Shown: one piece after another, positions 26,141-36,760 of the stretch
Layout: each line of letters starts with the position of its first letter
How positions within the stretch are numbered: position 1 is the first letter of the stretch
NCBI GenBank assembly: GCA_949825025.1
Contig: OX463778.1
Span: 33,868,616-33,932,615, forward strand
DNA length: 64,000 nt
Reading direction: 5' to 3'
Origin: Siphlonurus alternatus
Lineage: Eukaryota; Arthropoda; Insecta; Ephemeroptera; Siphlonuridae
Made by a program: the position numbers and the translations under genes
Notes under the pieces: model-generated
What the model was told of the DNA's origin: nothing
What the model saw: the letters and a program-made list of their open reading frames with translations, nothing else
Database searches by the model: none

Positions 26141-27593
26141 AAAGCGAATGTGGTGTGCTCTGGTGGTGGATTATGGTATCTATTGGGCTCCAATTCATTC
26201 TACCTGGGGTTATTTGAAGTATAAGTTTGTGTGATTGTCATCAAAACTCTTCTCCTCCTGTCAACTCTAATGAATGAAATAAGGAAAACCCCGCTTAGTG
26301 CTCACAAAAATATTTTAGAGTTATTTGCATCCGAAGGCTTTGCACTAAGTCTGGGGTAACGAGAAGTATAAAATTTTACTTCTTAAAACACTATTATATT
26401 AATGACGACACTACAAAAAACTAATATAAGAGCTGGTGTTATCTCAATCCCAGATTTTTCTCAGTGTGATTTTAGATTTTACATATTATTATAAATACAA
26501 ATAATGAACAAATTTTTAATTCGATTTTGAGGCAAAAATATACAATTATTTATAATTGAAAAGTTTTGTTTCTTTATAGACACGTGTGGGCTTACTCTGG
26601 CTTTCAGTGTCAGCGGACAGTTCCGGCCGCACACATAAAAGGGAGCAAGAATGTAGGGAGATTTTTTCAGTTCAGTTTTGTAAAAATTTGTTTTGCATCA
26701 GCATTCAATAACTTCGCCTCCTCCACGTTATCTCTCAGATTGTTATCACTGCATCTTTAGTTAATTGAATCACATAATTATTTATAAATTTCCGTATATG
26801 CATAACAGCAAGCGTATAATGAGTGCAATAAAAGATATATATAATGCCTTATATGTATGTTAGACTAAATATAATAATTTAAAGTATATTGTATTAATAA
26901 TTAATAATGGTAATATCGAATAATCACTATATATGCTGCATATTAAATTTATATAACTTAAATACAAATGTCGAAGAAAGTAAATGAATAGCGATCATGC
27001 ACAAAATAATAACAGTTTTAGTTGCGTGTTTGCCGTGATTTTATAATTATATAATGTAAGGCTGCGGCTAAAATCATAGATAATTAAAATACTGTTGAAA
27101 TACCATATACATAATATAAATCGTATGTACTGTACATATATAATATGTCAATCCAATACGTGTGTCTACAATAAAGTTATTAGATTCTTGATAAAATATT
27201 TTATGTGTTTGATGAAGTCAGTTGACAAAAGAAATCTGTGAAAAATTTGAGTTTGCATCGTGATATTTAATTTCCTAATTAAAATGAAGAAATGCCGAAA
27301 GCGGATACAAACGCAGAATGTTCTTTAGAAAAAATTATCCCGTGGCGGATAATTTTTATCTCTTTGCTGTCGGCTGCTAGGCGGGCTTAAAGACGCGAAA
27401 ACGTGGATTTTAGCGCTCGCCGCCACTTGCTTGCTTGCTTTCTTGCGCGCGACCTTAAGTAATGTGACGTCATAGTAGACTTTTGACCGGGCGGTAGGGA
27501 AGAAACGGGGAGTCGGAGGAAAGTGAAATTTACATTTTTGGAAAGAAGATTTTTTGGTGAATTTTTAATTTTGAAAAGTCACACCCCCTTTAA

Positions 27594-28930
27594 GTAATGA
27601 AAATTTCACAAAGAAACAATATAAATTATTTATAAAATACGACCTCGTTACCTGACAAATTATTGCATAATTGATATTGAAATTCAAACTTTATGTATCC
27701 ACGTCAGTGATGATTCAACTGTGGATGAATTTCTGTTACAATATAATATGAAGCTTGAAATTGAGACCTTTTACAAAATTATAACATGTTTTTTATAATT
27801 ACTACACTTAAATTCTTTCATTCGTTGCAGTTAAACAACCTAACATGAAATTGTTTTTGTTTTTTTTCAAAGATAAATTTTATCTGACCTTTACCTTCTA
27901 TAAATCATGTGAAAATGTTTATTGTGTGACAACTTAAAGAGTAAAGTCACGTACGTTAAAAAAAAAAAAAAATGCATTTGTAAAAAAAAAAAAAAAAAAA
28001 GCACCTTGAAAATCATAATATTTAAAATTTTCTCGTAAAAATTAATTCATAACAATACAAATACGACAGTATATAAAAAAAAGTGTTCTTGTTTTTATGA
28101 CATTCGTGTAAACAGATCATTGACACACAATTGTTATGACTTCAACAATAGAATCTGCAAATGAGGCACAATGCAGATTTCTCGATTGTTTTGTAGGAAT
28201 GACGTCATAGATGATACATCTCATTGCTTGTCATGTGAATGTGTTGTATAGGTTTCTTCATTATAAATGAAAACAGTTAATTAATTAATTTTTGTCATTA
28301 ATATAACATGGTAATGATTTTGTAAACAAAATAATTAATAAACTATGTAATTAAATATTCTCAATTTTATTTAACACAATGTCTATAAACTTAAAATAAT
28401 TAATTATTATGACGATGTAATACATCAAGAGAGTGAGAAAATGAAGCATTAAATAGTAACCATTAAAGATGAAGTTGAAGCAACTTCTCTGCAGATATAT
28501 ATTGAGGAAGCAGTATCATATTATTTACAACTTTATCAATATTAAATGTAAACTTTTGAAACAATCTTCAAGTATATTCTTAAAATATACATTACTAAAC
28601 TTCTATATAGAATAACTGATAATAAAATGTCTGAAACTATCGGATGCAATTTATTAGTTATTTATAGATCACAAAAAGACACATATACAAATTTATGCGC
28701 AATTATATTTATACATAATATATTGTTTATTTTTTTTCTGTTTCATAAATATTAGATTTTTTTCAATACGGATACGATTACGGAAAGTGTAAATGTAGCA
28801 ACCTCCTAAACATAACGTACAGCACTTTTGGCACTTTAGTTCCGTAAACGACGCTTGCTTTATCTGACCAATGGACCTCACTATTAAGACTGAACTTGTT
28901 CTAACAACCATTACATGCTGGTCCATTGTA
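27594..28930. other. AT-rich non-coding DNA with A runs
   Basis: Poly-A runs near 27959-27972 and 27982-27999 and a TGACGTCA palindrome at 28200-28207. The minus-strand frame at 28693-28950 (85 codons) has no recognisable feature. Confidence 0.5.
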
Positions 28931-29008
28931 AAGTTAAGGTGAAGAATCAAGCTGTTAGATGCGTATCCGAAACGTTTTATTTATAACGTTTAGGCATCTT
29001 CAACTTTA
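28931..29008. repeat. Stem-loop with AAACGTT/AACGTTT core
   Basis: GATGC...GAAACGTT is followed by AACGTTT...GCATC, and outside this AAGTTAAGGTGAAGA faces TCTTCAACTTT. The words CGAAACGTT and GCATCTTCA recall the 3' region of Penelope-type elements, but no protein domain is seen nearby. Nested stems make a degraded mobile-element end likely. Confidence 0.45.
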
Positions 29009-29394
29009 AAACTTATAACGTTTCCTAATGCTATTTTATTTGTTCTTACGAAGAAACGATACTAAACGATAGCTTAGGGGGAAAAAAAATCAAGAACGGA
29101 AGATATTGAAATTAATATTTACATTATACATACAAACCATATAAACTTTCGATTTTCTCCACATCCATATATACGTAATCGATGCTGGAGTTACGATAAA
29201 ATGCCTTCACTTTATATACTATCAATGGATTTACTACGGCAATTTCCGAATAGAGTTGTAATAATTTTCTATTAGCTCATCAATATTCTTTTGAATACTT
29301 GACTGGAACACTCAGGAAGTAAAAAACTCCCAATAGAGCATACATAACTTCAATGTTCTTTGTTCCACAGTCACAAGTATAATAGCATCAAATG

Positions 29395-29615
29395 CTGCTG
29401 CAGCTCGCCGGCCGGCCGAGCACTCTCGGTCCGCTGAGTGCTTACCTCCCCCCCGTCCCCCACCAACAACCCCCTCGTCCCCCACCCAACCCCCTCGTGT
29501 TTACTTCGCCACCAGTCTGGTGATGATGTGATGAGATAGGAGAAACGACGGGGGTGGGCGCGGCGGCGGCGGCGGAAAATGTGCTCAATACTTTTTTTTT
29601 ATATATATCTCAGAT
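29395..29615 (-). promoter_or_regulatory. GC-rich island, possible promoter and first exon on the minus strand
   Basis: The only strongly GC-rich, CpG-containing island in the window: GGCGGCGGCGGCGG, CGCCGGCCGGCC and several C5-C7 runs. Read on the minus strand, a TATA-like ATATATATAAAAA (about 29597-29610) is followed by the GC-rich block and then by GGAGGTAAGC (near 29440-29450), a good splice-donor match. This could be an untranslated first exon. There is no open frame to confirm it, and the island could equally be a plain regulatory CpG block. Confidence 0.3.
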
Positions 29616-30160
29616 CTTGTGAGATACAAAAAGAGGTCCATTATGAAACTGTGAATAATATCTAGATAAGAGCCCGTAATGGAAACAAATGAAATAAAAC
29701 GCACTGTATCATAAATATAAGAAAAAGAGAGATTTACTAGTGTTACAATTCCTGATAATGGAAATAGCCTTCTATGATTGAATTTTATACACATTAGAGG
29801 AACTTCTAAACGACTCGGATTATCATCGTTTAATTTAACAAAAACTGACTATACTTCCCAAGCACAAAATAAATAATAAAAAAATGTTTAAAATATAAAT
29901 ATTATAACTTTGTGTAAACTAATGTCCCCTTTTAAACTGACAAAAATCTAAAGTAACAATCCAGTAATTTGTAAAAAAAAAAATTTTTTTGTTTTTTCCT
30001 TTCATTTAACTCTATGTACGTACTGCAAAAAAATAGGGTAATTTATAACTTATGATAAAAAAAAAGTAAATAGAAAATTGATTGCGATAATAAATCTTAC
30101 TGTTAGTTTTAATCGATTATTATTTAAAATGGTACAGATTTTCCCCCTATTACCTACATA
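29616..30160. other. AT-rich non-coding DNA
   Basis: A/T-rich with several A and T runs (for example 29971-29993). Nothing further seen. Confidence 0.6.
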
Positions 30161-31962
30161 TAGCTAGGGAACTAACGACCAAATATCAGTAAAAACGGGC
30201 TATTAACGATACAATCCTGAAATTTTCAGTACTGGTACAGAACCCCTTTTTGGTCATTTTTGGCGGCGGTACCCAAAAAAAAGTTCCATAGGGTGACCTT
30301 GAGTGACCTTTGAACTTTGACCTCCGATTAAATTGGATTTATTTTTTTTACGAGGAAACTAAAGCAGGTACGAAAAAATTTGTCATGAACAAATGTGTTT
30401 GCAACAAACTGAAGATTCATTGTGAATTTTTGTAAAGACCTAAGTCCATAAAAAACAAAATGGCGGCCAGTGAAACTTTAATTCATGCTTTTTTACGTCA
30501 CTCTTCAGCTTATTTCAAGTAGACTAGCAAACTTTTTTGTATATAATGACAATTTTTAATTGCCTGTGATTATCAAGATTAAGAAAAATCATAATACTTG
30601 CTGATAAGACAACAATAACATAAGATATTGTAATTCTTATTGATTATTTTGCCTCCTAGTGTATACGGCTTTATAAAAAAAAATTAAAAAAATGTGATAA
30701 AAGCCTACAAATTTCAGGAATGATTTATTTGGTCATAAGGACCATAAAAAAAATTGGTTCCTAAAAAATTAAGACCCCCTTTGACCCCTGGTGACCTTCA
30801 AAAATGGTAATTGTGGAGAACTGGAAACATTTTTTTCTGATAAACAGCAGCTTCGGACGAAAATATTTCTAATACAAAATATGATTGGAATGACTGGAAT
30901 TATGTCCCTGATTTTTTTCAAAATGCAGTGTTGCCAAATAGAGCACCCACGTTGCCAAACGTGCCCTTAAAATCTGCATCTTAGGGTCACTTCATTGCAA
31001 ACAATCCGTGCTTCGAATTCAAGCTTTAATATTCATTGCATGAATCATGAACTGGGATCATTAAAGAAATCCACCATAAATTTGTTAAGGTCCTCCCCCC
31101 CCCCCCCCACCCCCCACTTCTTCTTGAACCCTGGGGCCATTTAAAAAACGACAGTCTCTCGATGATATTCTTGCATATGATTATTAATTATTATTTTATT
31201 ATATATTATATTTTATTTTTAATACTCAAGAATATCATTGGAGTGATTTTAAGAGTATCCCTAATTTTTAATGCTGCGCTGCCAAGTGTTCTTGAAATCT
31301 GAGACTTATGGAAGTATTTATGTGTTATCTGGAAGAGTGCACTGCATCGTTTTAGCCACAATTAATAGACGGCCCTTGGCATGCATGTATATTTTACAAT
31401 ACGTTACTATACTTCAGTTTCTTCAGGATCAAGGGAGGATGGGTTTTGAAATGGAAAAAGTGGGGTAGGGAGGAATTCCTATAGAAGGTAATAAAAATGA
31501 AATATGTTATACATAGAACGCCCGTTCAGGTCCCCAACTGTCGGTAGTCAAAGCGCATCTAATTTAAAACTTATCTTTGAAGATATCGTCCCTGCATGCT
31601 CCGCAATCTATCTTCTATTTCAGATGGGCGCGAAAATGAGCTTATTTTACACTTACTTACAACTCTCAATTGCGCTCACCTGCATGCATGATATAGCAGA
31701 GAGCTCATTATTGCGGAAAAGGGACAATATGGGGCAACACCGCTACCAGAACCGAGGGTGGGTTTCGTGTTTAGCATTTATTAAACATAACATATATTAT
31801 ATATTATAATATAATATAAAAGTTAATGTATGTTATTAATGTATTATATAAATTAAGATTGTTATATCAAAAATAAAACAAAAATTTATTTATAAATACA
31901 TTACGTTAATAATTGCATTATGGAATGACTGAACAACTTACATATTAGTTAGTAACATCAAT

Positions 31963-32258
31963 GGACAACCTGCATGACAATTTGTTATTGCAAAAATGAA
32001 TAGACTGAATAGAGGGTACCAAATTATGTTGCTCTGAATTCTTTCACATTTCCTTGAGTCCCGGAATTATTTTTAAAAATTATTGAAAGTTCTGCAAGTT
32101 ATGTTGGCCCCGTTGGATCCATAATAAAATGATAGAGCCTAGACGCCTATTGACGCCTCCAGGGGACGTGGCCGCACTTTAAATAATTATTTAAAAATAG
32201 TTCCTGGCCTAAAATAAAAGCTGCATGAAAAAATTCAGAGTAGCATAATTTGGATGCA
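31963..32258 (+). mobile_element. Inverted-end repeat R2, copy a (right-truncated)
   Basis: Lies in the spacer of the palindrome. It begins GGACAACCTGCATGACAA, passes through TTATTGCAAAAATGAATAGA, TATTGAAAGTTCTGC and TATGTTGGCCCC, and ends near GTAGCATAATTTGG. It matches the reverse complement of 61299-61613 along its length but stops before the second end. A poly-A run at 32304-32329 follows. Confidence 0.75.
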
Positions 32259-32303
32259 GTAAAAAAGAATCATACAGATTGTATTGTATCTCCTAAAAAA
32301 AAC

Positions 32304-32329
32304 AAAAAAAAAAAAAAAAAAAAAAAAAA
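32304..32329. repeat. Poly-A run
   Basis: A tract interrupted once by C, about 45 bp after the truncated R2 copy. It may be a retroposition tail or a simple run. Confidence 0.8.
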
Positions 32330-33825
32330 CACTTTACAGTACGCGATATAACTTTATTAATACAAACACATATTTGGTATACCAGCAATTTGAAAATGAC
32401 TATTATATTGTATATAATATAAGTTATTTGTTCCGAAAATAATATAAAAACAGCCCTCCGTTCTGGTAGCGGCGGTGCCTTTTTTTTAAATGTTAAGTAT
32501 CTCTGGAGATAATCCTACCCCCCCCCATTTTCCATTTCAAACCCCATCCCCCATCAGTGGATCTTCCCTTGATCCTGAAGAAGCTGAAGTATAGTAACGT
32601 ATTGTAAAATATACATGCATGCCAAGGGCCGTCTATTAATTGTGGCTAAAACGATGCAGTGCACTCTTCCAGATAACACATAAATACTTCCATATGTCTC
32701 AGATTTCAAGAACACTTGGCAGCGCAGCATTAAAAATTAGGGATACTCTTAAAATCACTCCAATGATATTCTTGAGTATTAAAAATAAAATATAATATAT
32801 AATAAAATAATAATTAATAATCATATGCAAGAATATCATCGAGAGACTGTCGTTTTTTAAATGGCCCCAGGGTTCAAGAAGAAGTGGGGGGTGGGGGGGG
32901 GAGGACCTTAACAAATTTATGGTGGATTTCTTTAATGATCCCAGTTCATGATTCATGCAATGAATATTAAAGCTTGAATTCGAAGCACGGATTGTTTGCA
33001 ATGAAGTGACCCTAAGATGCAGATTTTAAGGGCACGTTTGGCAACGTGGGTGCTCTATTTGGCAACACTGCATTTTGAAAAAAATCAGGGACATAATTCC
33101 AGTCATTCCAATCATATTTTGTATTAGAAATATTTTCGTCCGAAGCTGCTGTTTATCAGAAAAAAATGTTTCCAGTTCTCCACAATTACCATTTTTGAAG
33201 GTCACCAGGGGTCAAAGGGGGTCTTAATTTTTTAGGAACCAATTTTTTTTATGGTCCTTATGACCAAATAAATCATTCCTGAAATTTGTAGGCTTTTATC
33301 ACATTTTTTTAATTTTTTTTTATAAAGCCGTATACACTAGGAGGCAAAATAATCAATAAGAATTACAATATCTTATGTTATTGTTGTCTTATCAGCAAGT
33401 ATTATGATTTTTCTTAATCTTGATAATCACAGGCAATTAAAAATTGTCATTATATACAAAAAAGTTTGCTAGTCTACTTGAAATAAGCTGAAGAGTGACG
33501 TAAAAAAGCATGAATTAAAGTTTCACTGGCCGCCATTTTGTTTTTTATGGACTTAGGTCTTTACAAAAATTCACAATGAATCTTCAGTTTGTTGCAAACA
33601 CATTTGTTCATGACAAATTTTTTCGTACCTGCTTTAGTTTCCTCGTAAAAAAAATAAATCCAATTTAATCGGAGGTCAAAGTTCAAAGGTCACTCAAGGT
33701 CACCCTATGGAACTTTTTTTTGGGTACCGCCGCCAAAAATGACCAAAAAGGGGTTCTGTACCAGTACTGAAAATTTCAGGATTGTATCGTTAATAGCCCG
33801 TTTTTTGCAGTTAGTTCCCTAGCTA

Positions 33826-34732
33826 ATAGTACGAAATATGTTTCCCGAGAGGAAAGAGAATTGAACAATTTAAATGTCAGCAGAAGTCAGCAAGGATATA
33901 AAATTTGCTGCGTACTTTATTATCGGCAATACAGAGAGCACACATGATCGCGGACCACAGCAGAGCCTGCAGACATTTCCGCGGTGCTCATCAGTGGGGG
34001 TAAAATTGGATTCTTTCTCTATAATATTATGTTGCGATTATGTTGCTTTATAGACGACAGACGGTTAAGAAATGTGACCACATTGGGATTTTTCAAAGGA
34101 AATTTGAATGCAAACAAGTGACATAAATTTAATGAAATAAATCAATTAATGTAATAAAAGATGTACAAGCATGGTTTTTAAAAGGTTTACCTTTATGTTA
34201 TTATAATGGCAATAACAATTATTATTTCACTTTATAGTTATCAAAAGCCAAAACTACAATTTGAAATCTTATAAATATATAGTTACAATGTTATAATAGC
34301 AGAAATGTCTGCATGCTATAAAGATAAATCATTTATAGATAACATGAAACTAGATTGAAAAAGAACGTATAGTTTCTAAATATTTATTGATTTTTTTTCA
34401 GATATCAAGAAATCATATAATATTTCACCGTGTATAGTGAAGCTAAAATTTTATATATAACTTCAGCAGATGAGAAATTTTGCCGAGTGCAACAGATGTT
34501 ACTGACAAGTAGAAAGAAATGATTTTGATAAAGACAAAAAAGAGAATTCTCTTCTGAAGGCCAGCAGCAAGTGTACAGCGATTCATAATAATTTACATGC
34601 AATTGCGAAGCTTTATTACGACATGTCACTAGGTAGGGTAAACAACGTGTGAGGATGAAAAATTACTACATACCGCCCCCACACAAACAGTCAGAACAAC
34701 CCTCGACTGAGAATGAATAATTACACCATATT
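33826..34732. other. Non-coding DNA next to the palindrome
   Basis: Apart from the hammerhead-like core at 33970-34000 it is AT-rich. A minus-strand frame of 74 codons (34405-34629) has no recognisable feature. Confidence 0.5.
33970..34000 (-). ncRNA. Degenerate hammerhead-like core
   Basis: On the minus strand CTGATGA (33988-33994) is followed by GCACCGCG and then GAAA (33976-33979). Spacing and both core motifs are as in hammerhead ribozymes, but the base next to A9 and the base before GAAA are both G, so stem II cannot close properly. It is probably an inactive relic of a retroelement end. Confidence 0.25.
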
Positions 34733-35191
34733 AATGGACAAGTAGCATCAATTTTTTTTATTAGCTCAATCGAAAGAGGGAGTCGAAAAATACACCTGTG
34801 AATTTTATGAGATTTTTATTTGTACGACATCATGGCTAAAATAGAGATGTAAAGAGGCCACTTGACCGAGAGGCGTCGCCCGTGACGCCCGTGACGTCAC
34901 TGAACTGTCCGGTCAAACAAACGATCGTCTATATAACACTTGTAAACAATAAATTAATTGTTGCTTGTTTCCATAGCAACGTGGTTGTTTAGAAACGTTA
35001 TAAAGTCGATTGTTTGTTTGACCAAACAGTTCAATGACGTCACAGGCGTCACGGGCGCCGCCTCCAGGTCACGTGACCTCTATTTTAGGCATGATGAAGT
35101 ACAGATAAAAATCTAAAAAAATTCACAGGTGTATTTTTCGACCTCCTCTTTCGATTGAGCTACTAAAAAAAATTGATGCTACTTGTCCATT
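34733..35191. mobile_element. 459-bp inverted-repeat element with CRE-like motifs
   Basis: The ends are AATGGACAAGTAGCATCAAT and its reverse complement. The arms (~190 bp each) stay alignable to the centre, and each carries a TGACGTCA palindrome (34892-34899 and 35035-35042) within a GC-rich CGTCACGGGCG block. No open frame is present. The target-site duplication is not clear, so I leave the superfamily open. Confidence 0.8.
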
Positions 35192-35782
35192 GCCAACAAA
35201 ACACGAAGAATTAAATAGTTTAATTCGTACAGATTTGTAAAGTTTTAATACAAAACAAAATGGTACTGCATGGCTAAAAATTTATTGAGTCTATTTATTT
35301 TACGAGGAAAAAATGATAAATAGTTTTTACACACATATATTACAATTATATATGAACACAAAATATACATCACAGCTATCACGTAAGTTTTATCCGAATT
35401 TACGTCATGTTAAATAAAATACTTAGTTTAAAATGCAAGCTATACAGAGAGTACAGAGTAGATATGTCTAAAACCATAACATATTTGGTGAAAATAAGAA
35501 AGAAATGCAAAAAATTTATTACCGAATATATCTTTAAATTAAATCCATTAAATTAAATCATGGTCCATTAAACAAAGTAAATTTGAATACGTTTTTTTTT
35601 TTCCTTTTTTTCTAACGAACTAAAATCGATAGTTAAATTAAAAGGGTAAAAAGAGTTTTATACAGACATAAAACTTAAAGCTGATTTTCTATGCAGAGAG
35701 AATACGGACATCGATGAACAGTTCAGTGGCTAATTAGTTTCCCGCTCCATTTTAAATTGCTTTAAATATAAAGCTTGATAAC

Positions 35783-35874
35783 ACAATGTGCGTGACGCAT
35801 TTCGATTATAGTAAAGTTGTACGATTTACATCACCTTTTTTTTCCATAGCGGACGAAATGACACGACACATTGT
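35783..35874. repeat. 92-bp inverted repeat
   Basis: ACAATGTGCGTGACGCATTTCG at the left faces, on the opposite strand, ACAATGTGTCGTGTCATTTCG at the right. The loop is ~48 bp. It is probably a small hairpin element or its relic. Confidence 0.6.
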
Positions 35875-36699
35875 GACACATGTAAAGTCAACTTCAAAAA
35901 CAAACAAAAAATGTGCACAGCGCTGGAAGAATAATAATCTTTTCCGCTTCCGCTCTAAGAAAAATTGATTACAGTATATACACTTTTTTTTTTCTTCTTT
36001 TCTCAAACTAAAAATAGGAAGACCAATTTATTAAAATGAAAAAATCTGCTATAGCAATTTCACATTTTTTTTTAGAGTAAAACCACGTTTTTCCAAAAAT
36101 TCCAGTTAACCTGAAAATTTACGTTTTACAAAAGTATAGTCATGCAGTGCAGCTATATTAATATGCTGAAAAGAAAATCTCTACCTATATTTCCATCATT
36201 TTTGTTTATGTAAATAAGCACGTCAGTTTCAATTTATGTGCATTAATTATGTGCGTCAATTGTTTTTATCTGCAAGTTTTGGACAAATATGAACATTTCA
36301 ATTCAAATCTAGCCATGAATTTACTTAACACTTGCATCATATCATTGTGATAAACATATATTAAGAACGCTTGTCCATTAAGTTTATGAATGTTCTCTCA
36401 TCAATTAAATAGATCTTCAATTTTAGCTGGTTAATGTGAAAATATAGTGTTTTTTTATGTTAACAAAACGAATCAACCGTACATAAATATCAGCCAACAC
36501 GAGTCAATTTCTAACTAAAGCAGTTATTATTAAAACTATAATTTTGAAAAATGTTTCAAAAAAATCAAACGCCTCCAAAAATATACCATCGATATATTTC
36601 GAATGGCATAAATTAAAGCACCTCAGTCAACAACAGGACGAGTTGATGAAAGATTGGTACGAGATGAGCTAGCAGAAACTCTTGCCAAGAAAACATTGG

Positions 36700-36760
36700 T
36701 TTTATTTACCCAACGTTTCATCGCCGGAGACTGGAGGACTTGTCATCACCTTGGTATTGA
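36700..36760 (-). ncRNA. Hammerhead-like / Penelope-end-like phrase
   Basis: On the minus strand GTGATGA (36743-36749) is followed by a 23-base segment ending CGGCGAT and then GAAACGTTGGG (GAAA at 36716-36719). The first core base is G instead of C, and I cannot draw a clean stem II. The phrase GAAACGTTGGGTAAATAAA is reminiscent of Penelope-like element ends. No reverse transcriptase or GIY-YIG frame is seen beside it. Confidence 0.2.

Larger units (their letters stand above)
23344..27589. mobile_element. 4.25-kb TTAA-flanked element with very long inverted arms
   Basis: The left end is AAGGGGTGTGACTTTTC and the right end, read inward, is AGGGGGTGTGACTTTTC. TTAA lies directly outside both (23340-23343 and 27590-27593). 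The arms match over their whole length except for insertions: left about 23344-25420, right about 26455-27589. The outer 300 bp are GC-rich with TGACGTCA, GCGCGC and repeated AAGC/GCTT words. Two blocks in the left arm (about 24001-24448 with a TA microsatellite, and about 24494-24869) are absent from the right arm, so they were added later or lost from the right. TTAA suggests a piggyBac-type integration, but no transposase frame is present. A foldback or composite element is the alternative. Confidence 0.8.
30161..33825. repeat. Large near-perfect palindrome with ~1.3-kb arms (probable foldback element)
   Basis: The left arm starts TAGCTAGGGAACTAAC (30161) and runs to about 31475. The right arm is its reverse complement from about 32500 to 33825. 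By eye the arms differ by only a few substitutions, C-run length changes and one small replacement near the outer end. The spacer is ~1.0 kb. Flanking ATA on both outer sides could be a 3-bp duplication; TA is also possible. The arms contain words such as GGTGACCTTGAGTGACCTTT and ATGGCGGCCAG but no domain. Frames of 65 and 100 codons in the two arms (31271-31468 plus, 32699-33001 minus) match no family. It is either a foldback-type transposon or a recent inverted duplication. Confidence 0.75.

Noticed and set aside
32699..33001. 100-codon minus-strand frame in the right palindrome arm
   Set aside because: The mirrored copy in the left arm is not preserved as the same frame to the same extent, it has no domain, and the tail is AT-rich Ile/Tyr/Phe sequence.
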